Notes under the pieces: model-generated
The model's database searches: none
Told to the model about the DNA's origin: nothing
The model's input: only the letters and a program-made list of their open reading frames with translations
Source of the DNA: Arthrobacter sp. FW306-07-I
GTDB taxonomy: Bacteria; Actinomycetota; Actinomycetes; Actinomycetales; Micrococcaceae
NCBI RefSeq assembly: GCF_021800405.1
Contig: NZ_CP084550.1
Span: forward strand, 3,844,001-3,908,000
DNA length: 64,000 nucleotides
Direction of reading: 5' to 3'
Translations under genes and position numbers: made by a program
In this document: positions 35,768 through 43,877 of the stretch, in pieces
Position numbering within the stretch: position 1 is the stretch's first letter
Layout: each line of letters opens with the position of its first letter

Positions 35768-37162
35768 TTAACCTTCTGCCTTCACCTCTGCTGCAACCTG
35801 CGCATAGGACGCCGAAACCCTGCGGTAGACCGGCGTAAGGAAGGCCAGCAGCGCCGCCGCGATCATGATGATGCCCGCCACCAGGAACACCAAGGCGATC
35901 CCGCGGGACGTGCCCTCACCCAGCAGCGGCGCCAGGGCGGCGGCGCCGTCCGCCGACCGCGCATAAGGGATGATCCAGAACTGGGCGATGGGGGCGATGA
36001 GGAAAGCGGTGACAGGGGCCGCGGCGGACTCAAACGCCATAGCGAAGCCGAAGACGCGGCCTTGCCGCTCCAACGGCACCACCCGCTGGATGACGGTTTG
36101 TTCGGCCGCCTCCACGAACGGGACCAGCAGCAGGTAGAGCCAGATTCCCAGGATGTAGAGCCACGCCCACTCCCGCAGGGTGAAGACCGCGCCGAGAACC
36201 CCCATGACTGCCACTGCCATCAGCAGGGTGCGCAACGGGTTGGCTCCCAGCCCGAATTTGCCGATCAGGGCACCGCCGATAATGAACCCCGTGGATCCAA
36301 CTGCGAACACGGCGCCCCACATCTCCACCGAGAACATCTCCAGCCCGTAGGGGTCCATCAGCGCCATGTAGACGCCCCCGATGAAGTTGTTGAACGTGGA
36401 AAACAGGACCAGCGCAAACAGCCCGGAGATGGCCAGCACCGCGGCCAAAGAACCCCGAAGATCAAAGCCGCCTTGGGCGTCCGTTGCCGCCGCGCGCACT
36501 TCCTCGGGCATCCGCAGGGTCAGCAGGTGCGCGGCGGCGAGCGCCGTAAGCACCAGTGCGACCGCGATGGTCCAGCCCATGCCGAGCAACCCGACGGAGA
36601 GTCCGGACAGCAGGGAGGTGACGATGAACATTAGCCCCTGCACCATACCCACCAGCCCGTTGGCATTGGCGCGGCGTTCAGGCTCGATGAGGATGGTGAC
36701 GGTTGTGGACAGGGCGATGTTCCGCAGGTTCTCCACCACGGCGCCGACCAGGATGATCACACTGAAGATCCAGAACCACGGCTGCCCCAGGTCCAGCAGC
36801 GATGCCGAGGGCGTCAGCAGGAACATCACCCCCGACAGCACGAACATGACCAGGCTGAAGCCGGCGGCGAAGCGCATGACGGCCAGCTTGCGGTAACGGT
36901 CCACGAAAGTGCCAAAGCTGATGCTGGACAGGGCGATCAGCAGCATGTAGGCGCCGCCCACCACGCCGGTGGCAATCACGTTGCGCGTCTCCAGGTACAG
37001 CCAGAAAGTCAGCGCGAACCACAGGTAGCTGGTGGTGATATTCGCCAGGGCGGTGTTGACCAGGATGCCGGCAAAGGTTCGGGAGCGCTGGGCCGGGGTA
37101 CGCAGGGAGCGGTGGATTGTTTCTGGATCCGCAGCGGCGTTGCCCGGTTCCTGCTGGGTCAT
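35768..37162 (-). CDS. MFS transporter
   Basis: 464 residues from the ATG at 37162. Twelve membrane segments are readable, from ILVNTALANITTSYLWFALTFW to GIALVFLVAGIIMIAAALLAF. FGTFVDRYRKLAVMRF after the second segment and the wide central loop fit the MFS_3/Bacillus-macrolide-efflux-like group, so drug or metabolite export is possible. No neighbouring enzyme suggests a substrate. Confidence 0.75.
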   Translation of the reverse strand: MTQQEPGNAAADPETIHRSLRTPAQRSRTFAGILVNTALANITTSYLWFALTFWLYLETRNVIATGVVGGAYMLLIALSSISFGTFVDRYRKLAVMRFAAGFSLVMFVLSGVMFLLTPSASLLDLGQPWFWIFSVIILVGAVVENLRNIALSTTVTILIEPERRANANGLVGMVQGLMFIVTSLLSGLSVGLLGMGWTIAVALVLTALAAAHLLTLRMPEEVRAAATDAQGGFDLRGSLAAVLAISGLFALVLFSTFNNFIGGVYMALMDPYGLEMFSVEMWGAVFAVGSTGFIIGGALIGKFGLGANPLRTLLMAVAVMGVLGAVFTLREWAWLYILGIWLYLLLVPFVEAAEQTVIQRVVPLERQGRVFGFAMAFESAAAPVTAFLIAPIAQFWIIPYARSADGAAALAPLLGEGTSRGIALVFLVAGIIMIAAALLAFLTPVYRRVSASYAQVAAEVKAEG

Positions 37163-37256
37163 GCGTCCCAGTGTAGTGACGCGCAAGGACCGCCAACAGG
37201 GTGGAAACTGGCCTGAAGGGGATTCAGCTCTACCCCAAATTCAGGAAGGGGACGCC

Positions 37257-37649
37257 ATGCACAACGGGACGGATAAGGAAGCGCCGGCGAACGGGAAGGA
37301 CCCGCGCCTGGCACTGGTGCTCGCCTCGGTCTTCGGGTCAAGTCAGGACGCCACCATGGAACTAACCGTAGTGGTCGACGGTGCGGTCCTGTCCGGATCG
37401 GTGGTGTCGGAGCAGGCCTGGACGCAGCGGCAGAATGACCAGGTGCGGATTGGCAGCTGGGCTGTCGCCGGGGTCCTCGACGCCTGGGAATCCGCGACGG
37501 ATGAATCCGGCAACGGCGCCCAGCCGCAGTACATCCACTTCCTGGGGCCTGTCCTTCTCTCAGGAGGAGTCAGGGTGCCGCTGCAGGCAACCCGTGTTGA
37601 CGTCCGCAGGGTGGCGGCGTGGAGTATTGGCCGGATTCCCGGTGACTAG
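37257..37649 (+). CDS. Hypothetical protein, weak resemblance to GvpU-like proteins
   Basis: 130 residues from the ATG at 37257, with AGGAAGGGG upstream. LALVLASVFGSSQDATMELTVV, VDGAVLSGSVVSEQAW and YIHFLGPVLLSGGVRVPLQA give a small beta-rich domain. The pattern is loosely like gas-vesicle accessory GvpU proteins, but no gas-vesicle gene is near, so I leave the function open. The next gene starts 10 bases on. Confidence 0.55.
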   Translation: MHNGTDKEAPANGKDPRLALVLASVFGSSQDATMELTVVVDGAVLSGSVVSEQAWTQRQNDQVRIGSWAVAGVLDAWESATDESGNGAQPQYIHFLGPVLLSGGVRVPLQATRVDVRRVAAWSIGRIPGD

Positions 37650-37658
37650 GATGATCGC

Positions 37659-38231
37659 ATGGTGATCGAGGTGCGTCCGGCAACAAACTTCGAGGACGTC
37701 AAAGCACTGGTAGGGCCCAAGCGGCCGGACGCCACGGTCTGCTGGTGCCTGAGCTACCGGATCCCCTCCAAGCAAAACGTTTCGCTGCGGGGCGAGGAAC
37801 GGGGGGAACTGGTCAGGCGGCTGGTCACCCAGGATCCGCCACCCGGAGTCATAGCGTACGACGGCGGCGAACCCGTTAGGTGGGCAGCGGTCCACCCGCG
37901 CGCGGACACCAGCTTCGCCCGCAACAGGAAGATCCCGCACGTTGACGACCGGGACGCCTGGTCGGTCTGGTGCCTCCGGGTACGCCCCGGCCACCGCGGA
38001 AAGGGGATCTCGCACCACCTGCTGGAAGGTGCCGTCGGGATGGCACGGTCCTATGGGGCGCCCGTCGTGGAGGGCTATCCGGTGGACAACGGCGGCAGCA
38101 AAGTGGACCTCACCATGGCATATGTGGGAACCCGCAAGCTGTTCGAGGACGCAGGCTTCACCAAGGCGGCGGACACGACGTCGGTCCTGAACGGTTTTCC
38201 GCGCGTGCTGATGCGGCTGGAACTCACATAA
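37659..38231 (+). CDS. GNAT-family N-acetyltransferase
   Basis: 190 residues. The central acetyl-CoA-binding motif is WCLRVRPGHRGKGISHHLLEG (Q/R-x-x-G-x-G/A type loop), preceded by the strands VIAYDGGEPVRWAAVH and followed by GAPVVEGYPVD and the GTRKLFEDAGFTKA region. The N-terminal CWCLSYRI cluster is typical of a subgroup of actinobacterial GNATs. Substrate unknown. It follows the hypothetical gene by nine bases. Confidence 0.8.
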   Translation: MVIEVRPATNFEDVKALVGPKRPDATVCWCLSYRIPSKQNVSLRGEERGELVRRLVTQDPPPGVIAYDGGEPVRWAAVHPRADTSFARNRKIPHVDDRDAWSVWCLRVRPGHRGKGISHHLLEGAVGMARSYGAPVVEGYPVDNGGSKVDLTMAYVGTRKLFEDAGFTKAADTTSVLNGFPRVLMRLELT

Positions 38232-38258
38232 GCACGGGCTTCGGCGGCTCCCCCAGAG

Positions 38259-38375
38259 CTACTTCCGGCGCCAGTATTTGCCCCAGTCAACCTCCATGGC
38301 CCATAGCGCCAGGAGCAGCGCGTCCATGGTCATGAGTCCTGCCATTAGGTACGACCAGCCGAGCAACAAACTCAC
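38259..38375 (-). CDS. Predicted 38-residue membrane peptide
   Basis: A GTG at 38375 sits six bases after GGAG (CAGGAGATTGCT, an ideal ribosome site) and opens a 38-residue frame ending at the TAG 38259-38261. The product is one membrane segment (starts MSLLLGWSYLMAGLMTMDAL) followed by a short positive tail (DWGKYWRRK), the form of a type I/II small membrane protein. It lies alone between convergent genes. Too short for standard calling, but the ribosome site and composition make it worth testing. Confidence 0.5.
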   Translation of the reverse strand: MSLLLGWSYLMAGLMTMDALLLALWAMEVDWGKYWRRK

Positions 38376-38426
38376 AGCAATCTCCTGACTATCCCCCAGC
38401 CAATCGATTGCTGCTAAGTGTGGCAC

Positions 38427-38708
38427 CTAAAGCGCCGCTACGGAATGCCCTCCACCCGCAGTTTTGAAAAGGACTTCGAGCCTGCGGTGCGCCTCGGTCT
38501 CCAGCTTCAGCCGCCGGGTCAGCTTCTCTACGTGCCGGGACATCTCCTCCCCCACCGGAAGCCGGTCCCCCGGCCAGCTGGACACTTCCCGCGATTCGGC
38601 GAGCGCGTGCTCCAGTTCCCGCGATGCCGCCCGTACTTTGCGTGAGTGGAAGTAGACGCGAAGCCATGCTTTGGCCTTGTCCGCGCCCTTCCTCTTAACT
38701 TGTTCCAT
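38427..38708 (-). CDS. Small basic, helical hypothetical protein
   Basis: 93 residues from the ATG at 38708 (GGGGAAGCC upstream). Strongly charged and helix-forming (RVYFHSRKVRAASRELEHAL, EEMSRHVEKLTRRLKLETEA), likely a coiled coil. No family recognised; the upstream frame extension is arginine-rich and looks non-coding. Bases 38709-38974 contain no clear gene and must hold the promoter of the PP2C gene. Confidence 0.5.
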   Translation of the reverse strand: MEQVKRKGADKAKAWLRVYFHSRKVRAASRELEHALAESREVSSWPGDRLPVGEEMSRHVEKLTRRLKLETEAHRRLEVLFKTAGGGHSVAAL

Positions 38709-38974
38709 GTGGCTTCCCCGCCTTCCGCAAGCCGTACAGCCTCCGCGCGGTGTCGTCGTCGTACGCTGTTTCCTGGAAGCTGCTGCGTTCCTTCGAGTGT
38801 GAGCGCCGCACCTCAACGTCCCGGCAAGCAGATGCCAAGATTTCCACAAGATCTGCTGAGCGGTGCCCCTGCGCAGGACCGAAAAGGGTGGGTATCGCCT
38901 CCTGTCAGGCAAGTCACCGGAAACTGTGAAGCCTAAGACATGCCCTGTGCGGCTTAATACGGTAGAAGTAGAGA

Positions 38975-40088
38975 ATGGTCTCTCCCTCCGAAACTCGCCG
39001 TGCGGTAGTCATCGAAGATGACCCGGACATCCGCGGCCTGCTGGTCCGCGTCCTGGTGAAGCAGGGCTTTGACGTCACCCAGGCGGGCGCCGGCCTCCCC
39101 GGAGTGGAGGAAGTCCGGCGGACCAAACCGGACCTGGTGACGCTGGACCTGAACCTGCCGGACCTTGACGGGCTGGAGGTATGCAAGCTCCTGCGCGAAT
39201 TCTCGGACGCGTTCATCGTGATGCTCACTGCCCGCGCGGACGAACTGGACAAGCTCACCGGGCTGGACAACGGCGCCGATGAATACATCAGCAAGCCGTT
39301 CAGCCCCCGGGAACTCCAGTCACGGATCAACGCCCTGTTCCGCCGCCGCCCCTCCCAAGCGGCGGCGTCCGCCGCCCGGAGTGAACTGGAACGCGCCACG
39401 GAGGTGCAGCAAAGCCTTCTGCCCAAGGAGGACATCCGGGTGGACGGCTACGACGTTTCGGGCCTTTTTCGCCCCTCCCGCAGCGTGGGCGGCGACTTCT
39501 ACGACTGGTACCAGACGCCCGACGGGCTCCACCTGACCTTCGCCGATGCCATGGGCAAGGGCATGGGCGCGGCGCTGATCGCGGCAACGGTCCGTGCAGT
39601 GATGCGCTCCACCGGCCTGCGGCAGGACCTGGACGCGGGGTTCGCCTCTGCCAGCAAGGCAATCGCCAGCGACCTTGACTCCTCCAACTCCTTCGTCACC
39701 CTCTTCCATGCCCGGCTGGACGCGGCGTCCGGCAAGGTCAGCTACGTCGACGGCCGGCCACGGACTTGCGCTGCACGTCCAACCTGCGGGTCCGGCGGAC
39801 CGCCTCCCCACCGGAGGGCCTCCAGTGGGGGCCTGGCCCGGAAGGCAGTGGCCGCAGGCAGAGCTGGAGCTGGCCCCGGGCGATTCCCTGGTTGTGGTCA
39901 GCGATGGCGTGCTGGATGTGTTCGAGTCCGTGGAGGATTTCACGGACGCCGTGCAGCAGGCAACGCAGGCTGCAGGTTCGGCCCATGAAGCCAGCAGCTC
40001 CATCATGGCCCTCGCCCCGGCGGAGACCGCCGAAGACGACGTCACGGTGGTTGTGGTCCGCCGGCTCCCCGGGGAGGTGGCAGCATGA
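38975..40088 (+). pseudogene. Response regulator with PP2C (RsbU/SpoIIE-type) phosphatase domain, frameshifted
   Basis: Receiver domain about 9-125 (VVIEDDPDIRG acidic pocket, phosphoacceptor Asp58 in TLDLNLPDLDG, VMLTAR, Lys107 in YISKPF) followed by a PP2C phosphatase: RSVGGDFYDW, FADAMGKGMGAAL. At about 39752 one extra G (GTCGACGGCCGGC) breaks the frame after VSYVD; the correct sequence continues in the next frame (AGHGLALHVQPAG, VVVSDGVLDVFES, AEDDVTVVVV) to 40088. Without the base the protein would be about 370 residues with all PP2C metal acids. The role would be to dephosphorylate the STAS protein two genes downstream. The shift may be a real mutation or a sequencing error. Confidence 0.85.
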
Positions 40089-42043
40089 CCCGCTTCTGGA
40101 CCCGGCTGGTGGTGGTGCTCACCGTCCTGACCGGCCTGAACTACATCGCCTGGCGCTGGGCGGCGTCCCTCAACTGGGATGCCTGGTGGATTGCCCTCCC
40201 CCTGGTGGTCGCCGAAACCTACAGCCTGATCGACGTCATGCTCTTCGGCATGACCGTGTGGAAGCTGAAGATCCGCAAAGGCGCCCCGCCGCCGCCGCAA
40301 GACGCCACCGTGGACGTCTTCATCACCACCTACAACGAGGACCTGGACATGGTCCTCACCACCGCGCTGGCGGCGCAGAAGATCCGGCACCCGCACAGCA
40401 CCTGGATCCTGGACGACGGCGCCCGCCCCGAGCTCAAGGCCTTGGCGGAACAGCATGGCCTGGGCTACGTCACCCGCAGCGGGGACTGGACCAAGGACCT
40501 GCCGCGGCACGCCAAGGCCGGCAACCTCAACAACGCCCTCATGGTCACCCACGGCGAATTCCTGCTGATCCTGGACGCGGACCAGATCCCCGAGCCGGAC
40601 ATCCTGGAAAAGACCCTGGGCTACTTCAACAACCGGCGCGTGGCCCTGGTCCAGACGCCCCAGTACTTCAGCAATGTCCCGGCCGACGATCCGCTCGGCA
40701 GCCAGGCACCGCTGTTCTACGGCCCCATCCAGCAGGGCAAGGACGGCTGGAACGCGGCCTTCTTCTGCGGCTCCAACGCCATCCTGCGCCGGGAGGCCCT
40801 GATGCAGCTGGGCCTGGTGGGCTACGTCAAGGAAACCGAGAAGAGCATCCGCCGGGCCCTGGCCGCCTCCCGGGCAGCCATCAAGCAGGCCCGGAAATCT
40901 GCCGATGTCGAGTCACCCCTGGTGGCGGAGGTCCTGGACGAGGTGGAGGCGGCGACCCGCGAAGCCCAGGCGGAAGTGGACACCGGCCGCCCCCTCAGCG
41001 AAGTGACCTACCGGGTCCGCCGCCGCGTGGACGCCGCCGTCCAGACCCTGGTCCAGGCCGACGTCGCAGCACTGCAGGCAGACCTCGAGGAAATCGCCGC
41101 CATGGAGCTGGCCCACGTGGGCGAGTCCGGTGTCCCAGTGGTGGCTGATGACGCCGTCCAGCGCATGTCCGCCCGCGACTGGTCCCCGCTGGGCGCCCTG
41201 GAGTCCGTCCAGGCCGTCCTGGATGCCCTCACCGTGGAGCGCAGCAACGAGGCCCAGCCGGTGATGCCTCTGGCCACCATCTCGGTGACCGAGGACATGG
41301 CCACCGCCATGCGCATGCACGCCATGGGCTGGGAGAGCGTCTACCACCACGAGATCCTGGCCTACGGCCTGGCGCCGGAAGACCTCAAGACCATGCTCAC
41401 CCAGCGCCTCCGGTGGGCCCAGGGCACCATCCAGGTGTTGCTCCGCGAGAACCCTTTGGTGCAGAAGGGCCTCAAGCTCGGCCAGCGCCTGATGTATTTC
41501 GCCACCATGTGGACGTACCTGAGCGGGTTCGCCGCGGTCATCTACTTCGCCGCCCCCATCATCTACCTGCTGCTGGGCATCCTGCCGGTCAGCAGCCTGA
41601 GCTGGGACTTCTTCATCCGGTTCATCCCGTTCATGGTGGTCAACCAGCTGCTGTTCGCCGTGGCAGGCCGGGGCATTCCCACCTGGCGCGGCCAGCAGTA
41701 CAGCCTTGCGCTGTTCCCCACCTGGATCAGGGCATGCACGACGGCGGCCCGCAACGTCTGGTTCGGCCGTCCCCTTGGGTTTGCCGTCACCCCAAAGGCG
41801 CGCCAAAGCGGCGGACCCAGCTGGAGCCTCATCCGGCCCCAGATCGTGGTGTCCATCCTGCTGGCCGTCGCCGCCGTCGTCGGCATCATCCGCCTGGCCA
41901 CCGGCCTGGCCGAGCCGCTGGGCACCCTGGTCAACGTTGTCTGGGTGGTCTTTGACCTGGTGGTCACGAGCATCCTGGTCCGCGCCGTGCTCTACAAGGG
42001 GTACGAACCGGCCGCAGAACCTGCAAACAGAGAGGAATCCTGA
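40085..42043 (+). CDS. Cellulose-synthase-like glycosyltransferase (GT2) with large insertion
   Basis: 652 residues, start overlapping the PP2C stop (ATGA). Two N-terminal membrane segments precede a GT2 catalytic domain with DDG (110-112), HAKAGNLNNAL, DAD (164-166), FFCGSNAILRR, TED (402-404) and QRLRW (440-444), all canonical for processive BcsA-like synthases. About five further membrane segments follow. Between SNAILRREALMQLG and TISVTED about 150 mostly helical residues (roughly 250-395) are inserted where BcsA has a short loop. No PilZ domain or BcsB is seen, so the polymer is uncertain. The coupling to a partner-switch module suggests regulated exopolysaccharide synthesis. Confidence 0.88.
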   Translation: MTRFWTRLVVVLTVLTGLNYIAWRWAASLNWDAWWIALPLVVAETYSLIDVMLFGMTVWKLKIRKGAPPPPQDATVDVFITTYNEDLDMVLTTALAAQKIRHPHSTWILDDGARPELKALAEQHGLGYVTRSGDWTKDLPRHAKAGNLNNALMVTHGEFLLILDADQIPEPDILEKTLGYFNNRRVALVQTPQYFSNVPADDPLGSQAPLFYGPIQQGKDGWNAAFFCGSNAILRREALMQLGLVGYVKETEKSIRRALAASRAAIKQARKSADVESPLVAEVLDEVEAATREAQAEVDTGRPLSEVTYRVRRRVDAAVQTLVQADVAALQADLEEIAAMELAHVGESGVPVVADDAVQRMSARDWSPLGALESVQAVLDALTVERSNEAQPVMPLATISVTEDMATAMRMHAMGWESVYHHEILAYGLAPEDLKTMLTQRLRWAQGTIQVLLRENPLVQKGLKLGQRLMYFATMWTYLSGFAAVIYFAAPIIYLLLGILPVSSLSWDFFIRFIPFMVVNQLLFAVAGRGIPTWRGQQYSLALFPTWIRACTTAARNVWFGRPLGFAVTPKARQSGGPSWSLIRPQIVVSILLAVAAVVGIIRLATGLAEPLGTLVNVVWVVFDLVVTSILVRAVLYKGYEPAAEPANREES

Positions 42044-42375
42044 TGGAGTTCAGTTACGAGGTCAAAGATTCGTACGCGGAGGTCAAGGCGGACGGCCGGC
42101 TCAACATGGTCTCCGCGCCCAAACTGCGCGAGTTCGTCACGGACGTCATCGCCGGCGGATCCAACCGGATCGTGGTCAACCTGGAAAACACTGCGTTCAT
42201 GGATTCCTCCGGCCTTGGCGCGCTGATCGGCTGCCTCAAGGCCGCCCGCCAGGCCGGCGGCGACCTGCGCATCGCTGCCGTGCAGCCGCAAGTGAACATG
42301 GTCCTGAAGTTGACCAGCATGGACAAGGTCCTCACCGCCTACCCCACGGCCGAGGAGGCGTTCAGCAATGACTGA
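42043..42375 (+). CDS. STAS-domain anti-sigma-factor antagonist
   Basis: 110 residues, start overlapping the GT2 stop by one base. SpoIIAA/RsbV-like: VKADGRLNMVSAPKLREFV and NLENTAFMDSSGLGALIGCL with the phosphorylatable serine in DSSG (55/56). In partner switches the dephosphorylated form binds the HATPase kinase encoded next. The expected regulator of its phosphorylation state is the upstream PP2C protein. Confidence 0.9.
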   Translation: MEFSYEVKDSYAEVKADGRLNMVSAPKLREFVTDVIAGGSNRIVVNLENTAFMDSSGLGALIGCLKAARQAGGDLRIAAVQPQVNMVLKLTSMDKVLTAYPTAEEAFSND

Positions 42376-42793
42376 GGTACTGGCATCGCGCAGCTTCCGC
42401 GGACCGGCCGCCGAAGAGGCCATAGAAGAGATCCACAACGACCTCGACAGCCTGTGGCTGGACGTCCCGTTCGTGAACGACATGGACCAGATGACGTTCA
42501 CCACCGCCGTCATCGAATCCGCGTCCAACATCGTCCAGCATGCGCAGCCGGCCGGGGACCGCGAGGTGGAGCTGGGCGTGGAGACCACGGTGCAGCCCGC
42601 GCTGCTGCAGGCCCGGGTCAGCGCCTATTACGCCAAGGCGCCGTTCGGTCCCATGGAGGCCTCCACCCCGGACGACGACGCCGAGTCGGGGCGCGGCCTG
42701 GCCTTGATCGAGGCGCTGGTCACCACGGTGACATTCGAGCGCCAGGACGGAACCAACACGTGGGTGCTTTCCAGGACGTCCTCAGGAGACTAG
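42368..42793 (+). CDS. HATPase-domain anti-sigma factor / serine kinase (RsbW-like)
   Basis: 141 residues, overlapping the STAS gene by eight bases. GHKL fold: TTAVIESASNIVQHAQP (N-box Glu/Asn) and DDDAESGRGLALIEALV (G-box). It should bind and phosphorylate the STAS protein and hold or release a downstream target. No sigma factor is present next to it, so the target could be the GT2 itself or a distant sigma factor. End of the four-gene coupled cassette. Confidence 0.9.
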   Translation: MTEVLASRSFRGPAAEEAIEEIHNDLDSLWLDVPFVNDMDQMTFTTAVIESASNIVQHAQPAGDREVELGVETTVQPALLQARVSAYYAKAPFGPMEASTPDDDAESGRGLALIEALVTTVTFERQDGTNTWVLSRTSSGD

Positions 42794-42809
42794 GAATCTG
42801 GCGCGCCGC

Positions 42810-42875
42810 TTGACAGTGACCCTCGCCTGCTCTTGAATATTGCGTATGCTGAAATAACAGTTCCATGATGCGGAA
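42810..42875 (+). promoter_or_regulatory. Promoter of uraD-uraH-iclR with two IclR-type boxes
   Basis: TTGACA (42810-42815), 17 bp, TTGAAT (42833-42838). Directly downstream lie ATTGCGTATGCTGAA (42839-42853) and TTCCATGATGCGGAA (42861-42875), 22 bp apart, matching the box pair before hyi. The second box again is a TTCC...GGAA inverted repeat. Confidence 0.62.
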
Positions 42876-42964
42876 GCCTGCCTTTGTGCGCAGGTGCCGG
42901 GCACTCCGGCGTCCGCATAGCCGTCACCGTGGATGCCAGCATGACACCAAGGAATACGACCAGC

Positions 42965-43462
42965 ATGAAGCTTGCCGAATTCAACAGCGCGGATCCTACC
43001 GCGGCCCAGGCCATCCTCCGGCCCTGCATCGACATCAGCCGCTGGGTGGAGGCGGTGGCCGGCGCACGCCCGTTCGCCGGCCGTATCGAGCTCCTGGAGT
43101 TCGCCGCCCAGGCTGCCAACCCTTTCACTCCCGCCGAGGTTGAAGCCGCCATGGCCCACCACCCCAGGATCGGGGAACGCCCGACGGCGGCCAGCACCGA
43201 GGCGTCAATGTCCCGTTCCGAGCAGGCCGGGGTGGACCCTGCGGACGCTGAAGCCGCCGGGTCCCTGGCGCGCGGGAACCGTGAGTACGAGGAGAAGTTC
43301 GGCCGGGTCTTCCTGATCCGGGCAGCCGGACGCACCGCCCCGGAAATCCTGGCGGCCCTGAACCAGCGGCTCTCCAACTCTCCGGAAGAAGAAGACAGCA
43401 TCGTGGCGCAGCAGCTGCGCGAAATCGCCGTACTGCGGCTCGAAGGACTGATCAGCGAATGA
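42965..43462 (+). CDS. uraD: OHCU decarboxylase
   Basis: 165 residues from the ATG at 42965 (CAAGGAA upstream; an in-frame ATG at 42941 is less likely). All-helical 2-oxo-4-hydroxy-4-carboxy-5-ureidoimidazoline decarboxylase with the catalytic histidine in MAHHPRIGERP (65/66), SRSEQAGV, and NREYEEKFGRVFLIRAAGR. It makes S-allantoin from the unstable uricase pathway product. Its stop overlaps uraH (ATGA). The uricase gene is not in the window. Confidence 0.93.
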   Translation: MKLAEFNSADPTAAQAILRPCIDISRWVEAVAGARPFAGRIELLEFAAQAANPFTPAEVEAAMAHHPRIGERPTAASTEASMSRSEQAGVDPADAEAAGSLARGNREYEEKFGRVFLIRAAGRTAPEILAALNQRLSNSPEEEDSIVAQQLREIAVLRLEGLISE

Positions 43463-43797
43463 GCGTTTCCCACGTCACTACCCACATCCTCGACACCGGC
43501 GCCGGGCGCCCGGCGGCGGGGGTCGCCGTCGTCCTTTCAAAGAACGACGGCGGCACCTGGCGCGAGCTGGCAGCGTCCAGCACCGACGCGGACGGCCGGG
43601 CGAAGGACCTGGGGCCGGAGCAGCTGGAACCGGGACACTACAAGCTGAACTTCGCCACGGGCAAGTACTACGCAGGCCTGCGGACGCAGACCTTCTTCCC
43701 CGAAGTGGACCTGGTGTTCGAGGTCACCGGCCCCGAGCACTACCACGTGCCGCTGCTCCTGAGCCCGTTCGCATACTCCACCTACCGCGGGAGCTAG
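43459..43797 (+). CDS. uraH: 5-hydroxyisourate hydrolase
   Basis: 112 residues. Transthyretin-like fold with the family signatures HVTTHILDTGAGRPA at the start and the terminal tetrapeptide YRGS. It hydrolyses 5-hydroxyisourate to OHCU, the step before UraD. Coupled to uraD; an IclR gene follows. Confidence 0.95.
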   Translation: MSVSHVTTHILDTGAGRPAAGVAVVLSKNDGGTWRELAASSTDADGRAKDLGPEQLEPGHYKLNFATGKYYAGLRTQTFFPEVDLVFEVTGPEHYHVPLLLSPFAYSTYRGS

Positions 43798-43877
43798 CGG
43801 AAATCCAGGGCGGCCGGACGCCGCCCAGGTTGATCCAATGTCACGGCCGTCACAGTTCCCGCATAGGATCAGGAAGT

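Noticed and set aside
43840..43870. Third IclR box (TTCCCGCATAGGA) before the IclR gene
   Set aside because: It lacks the GGAA half and has no partner box at 21-22 bp; the gene is probably read from the uraD promoter.
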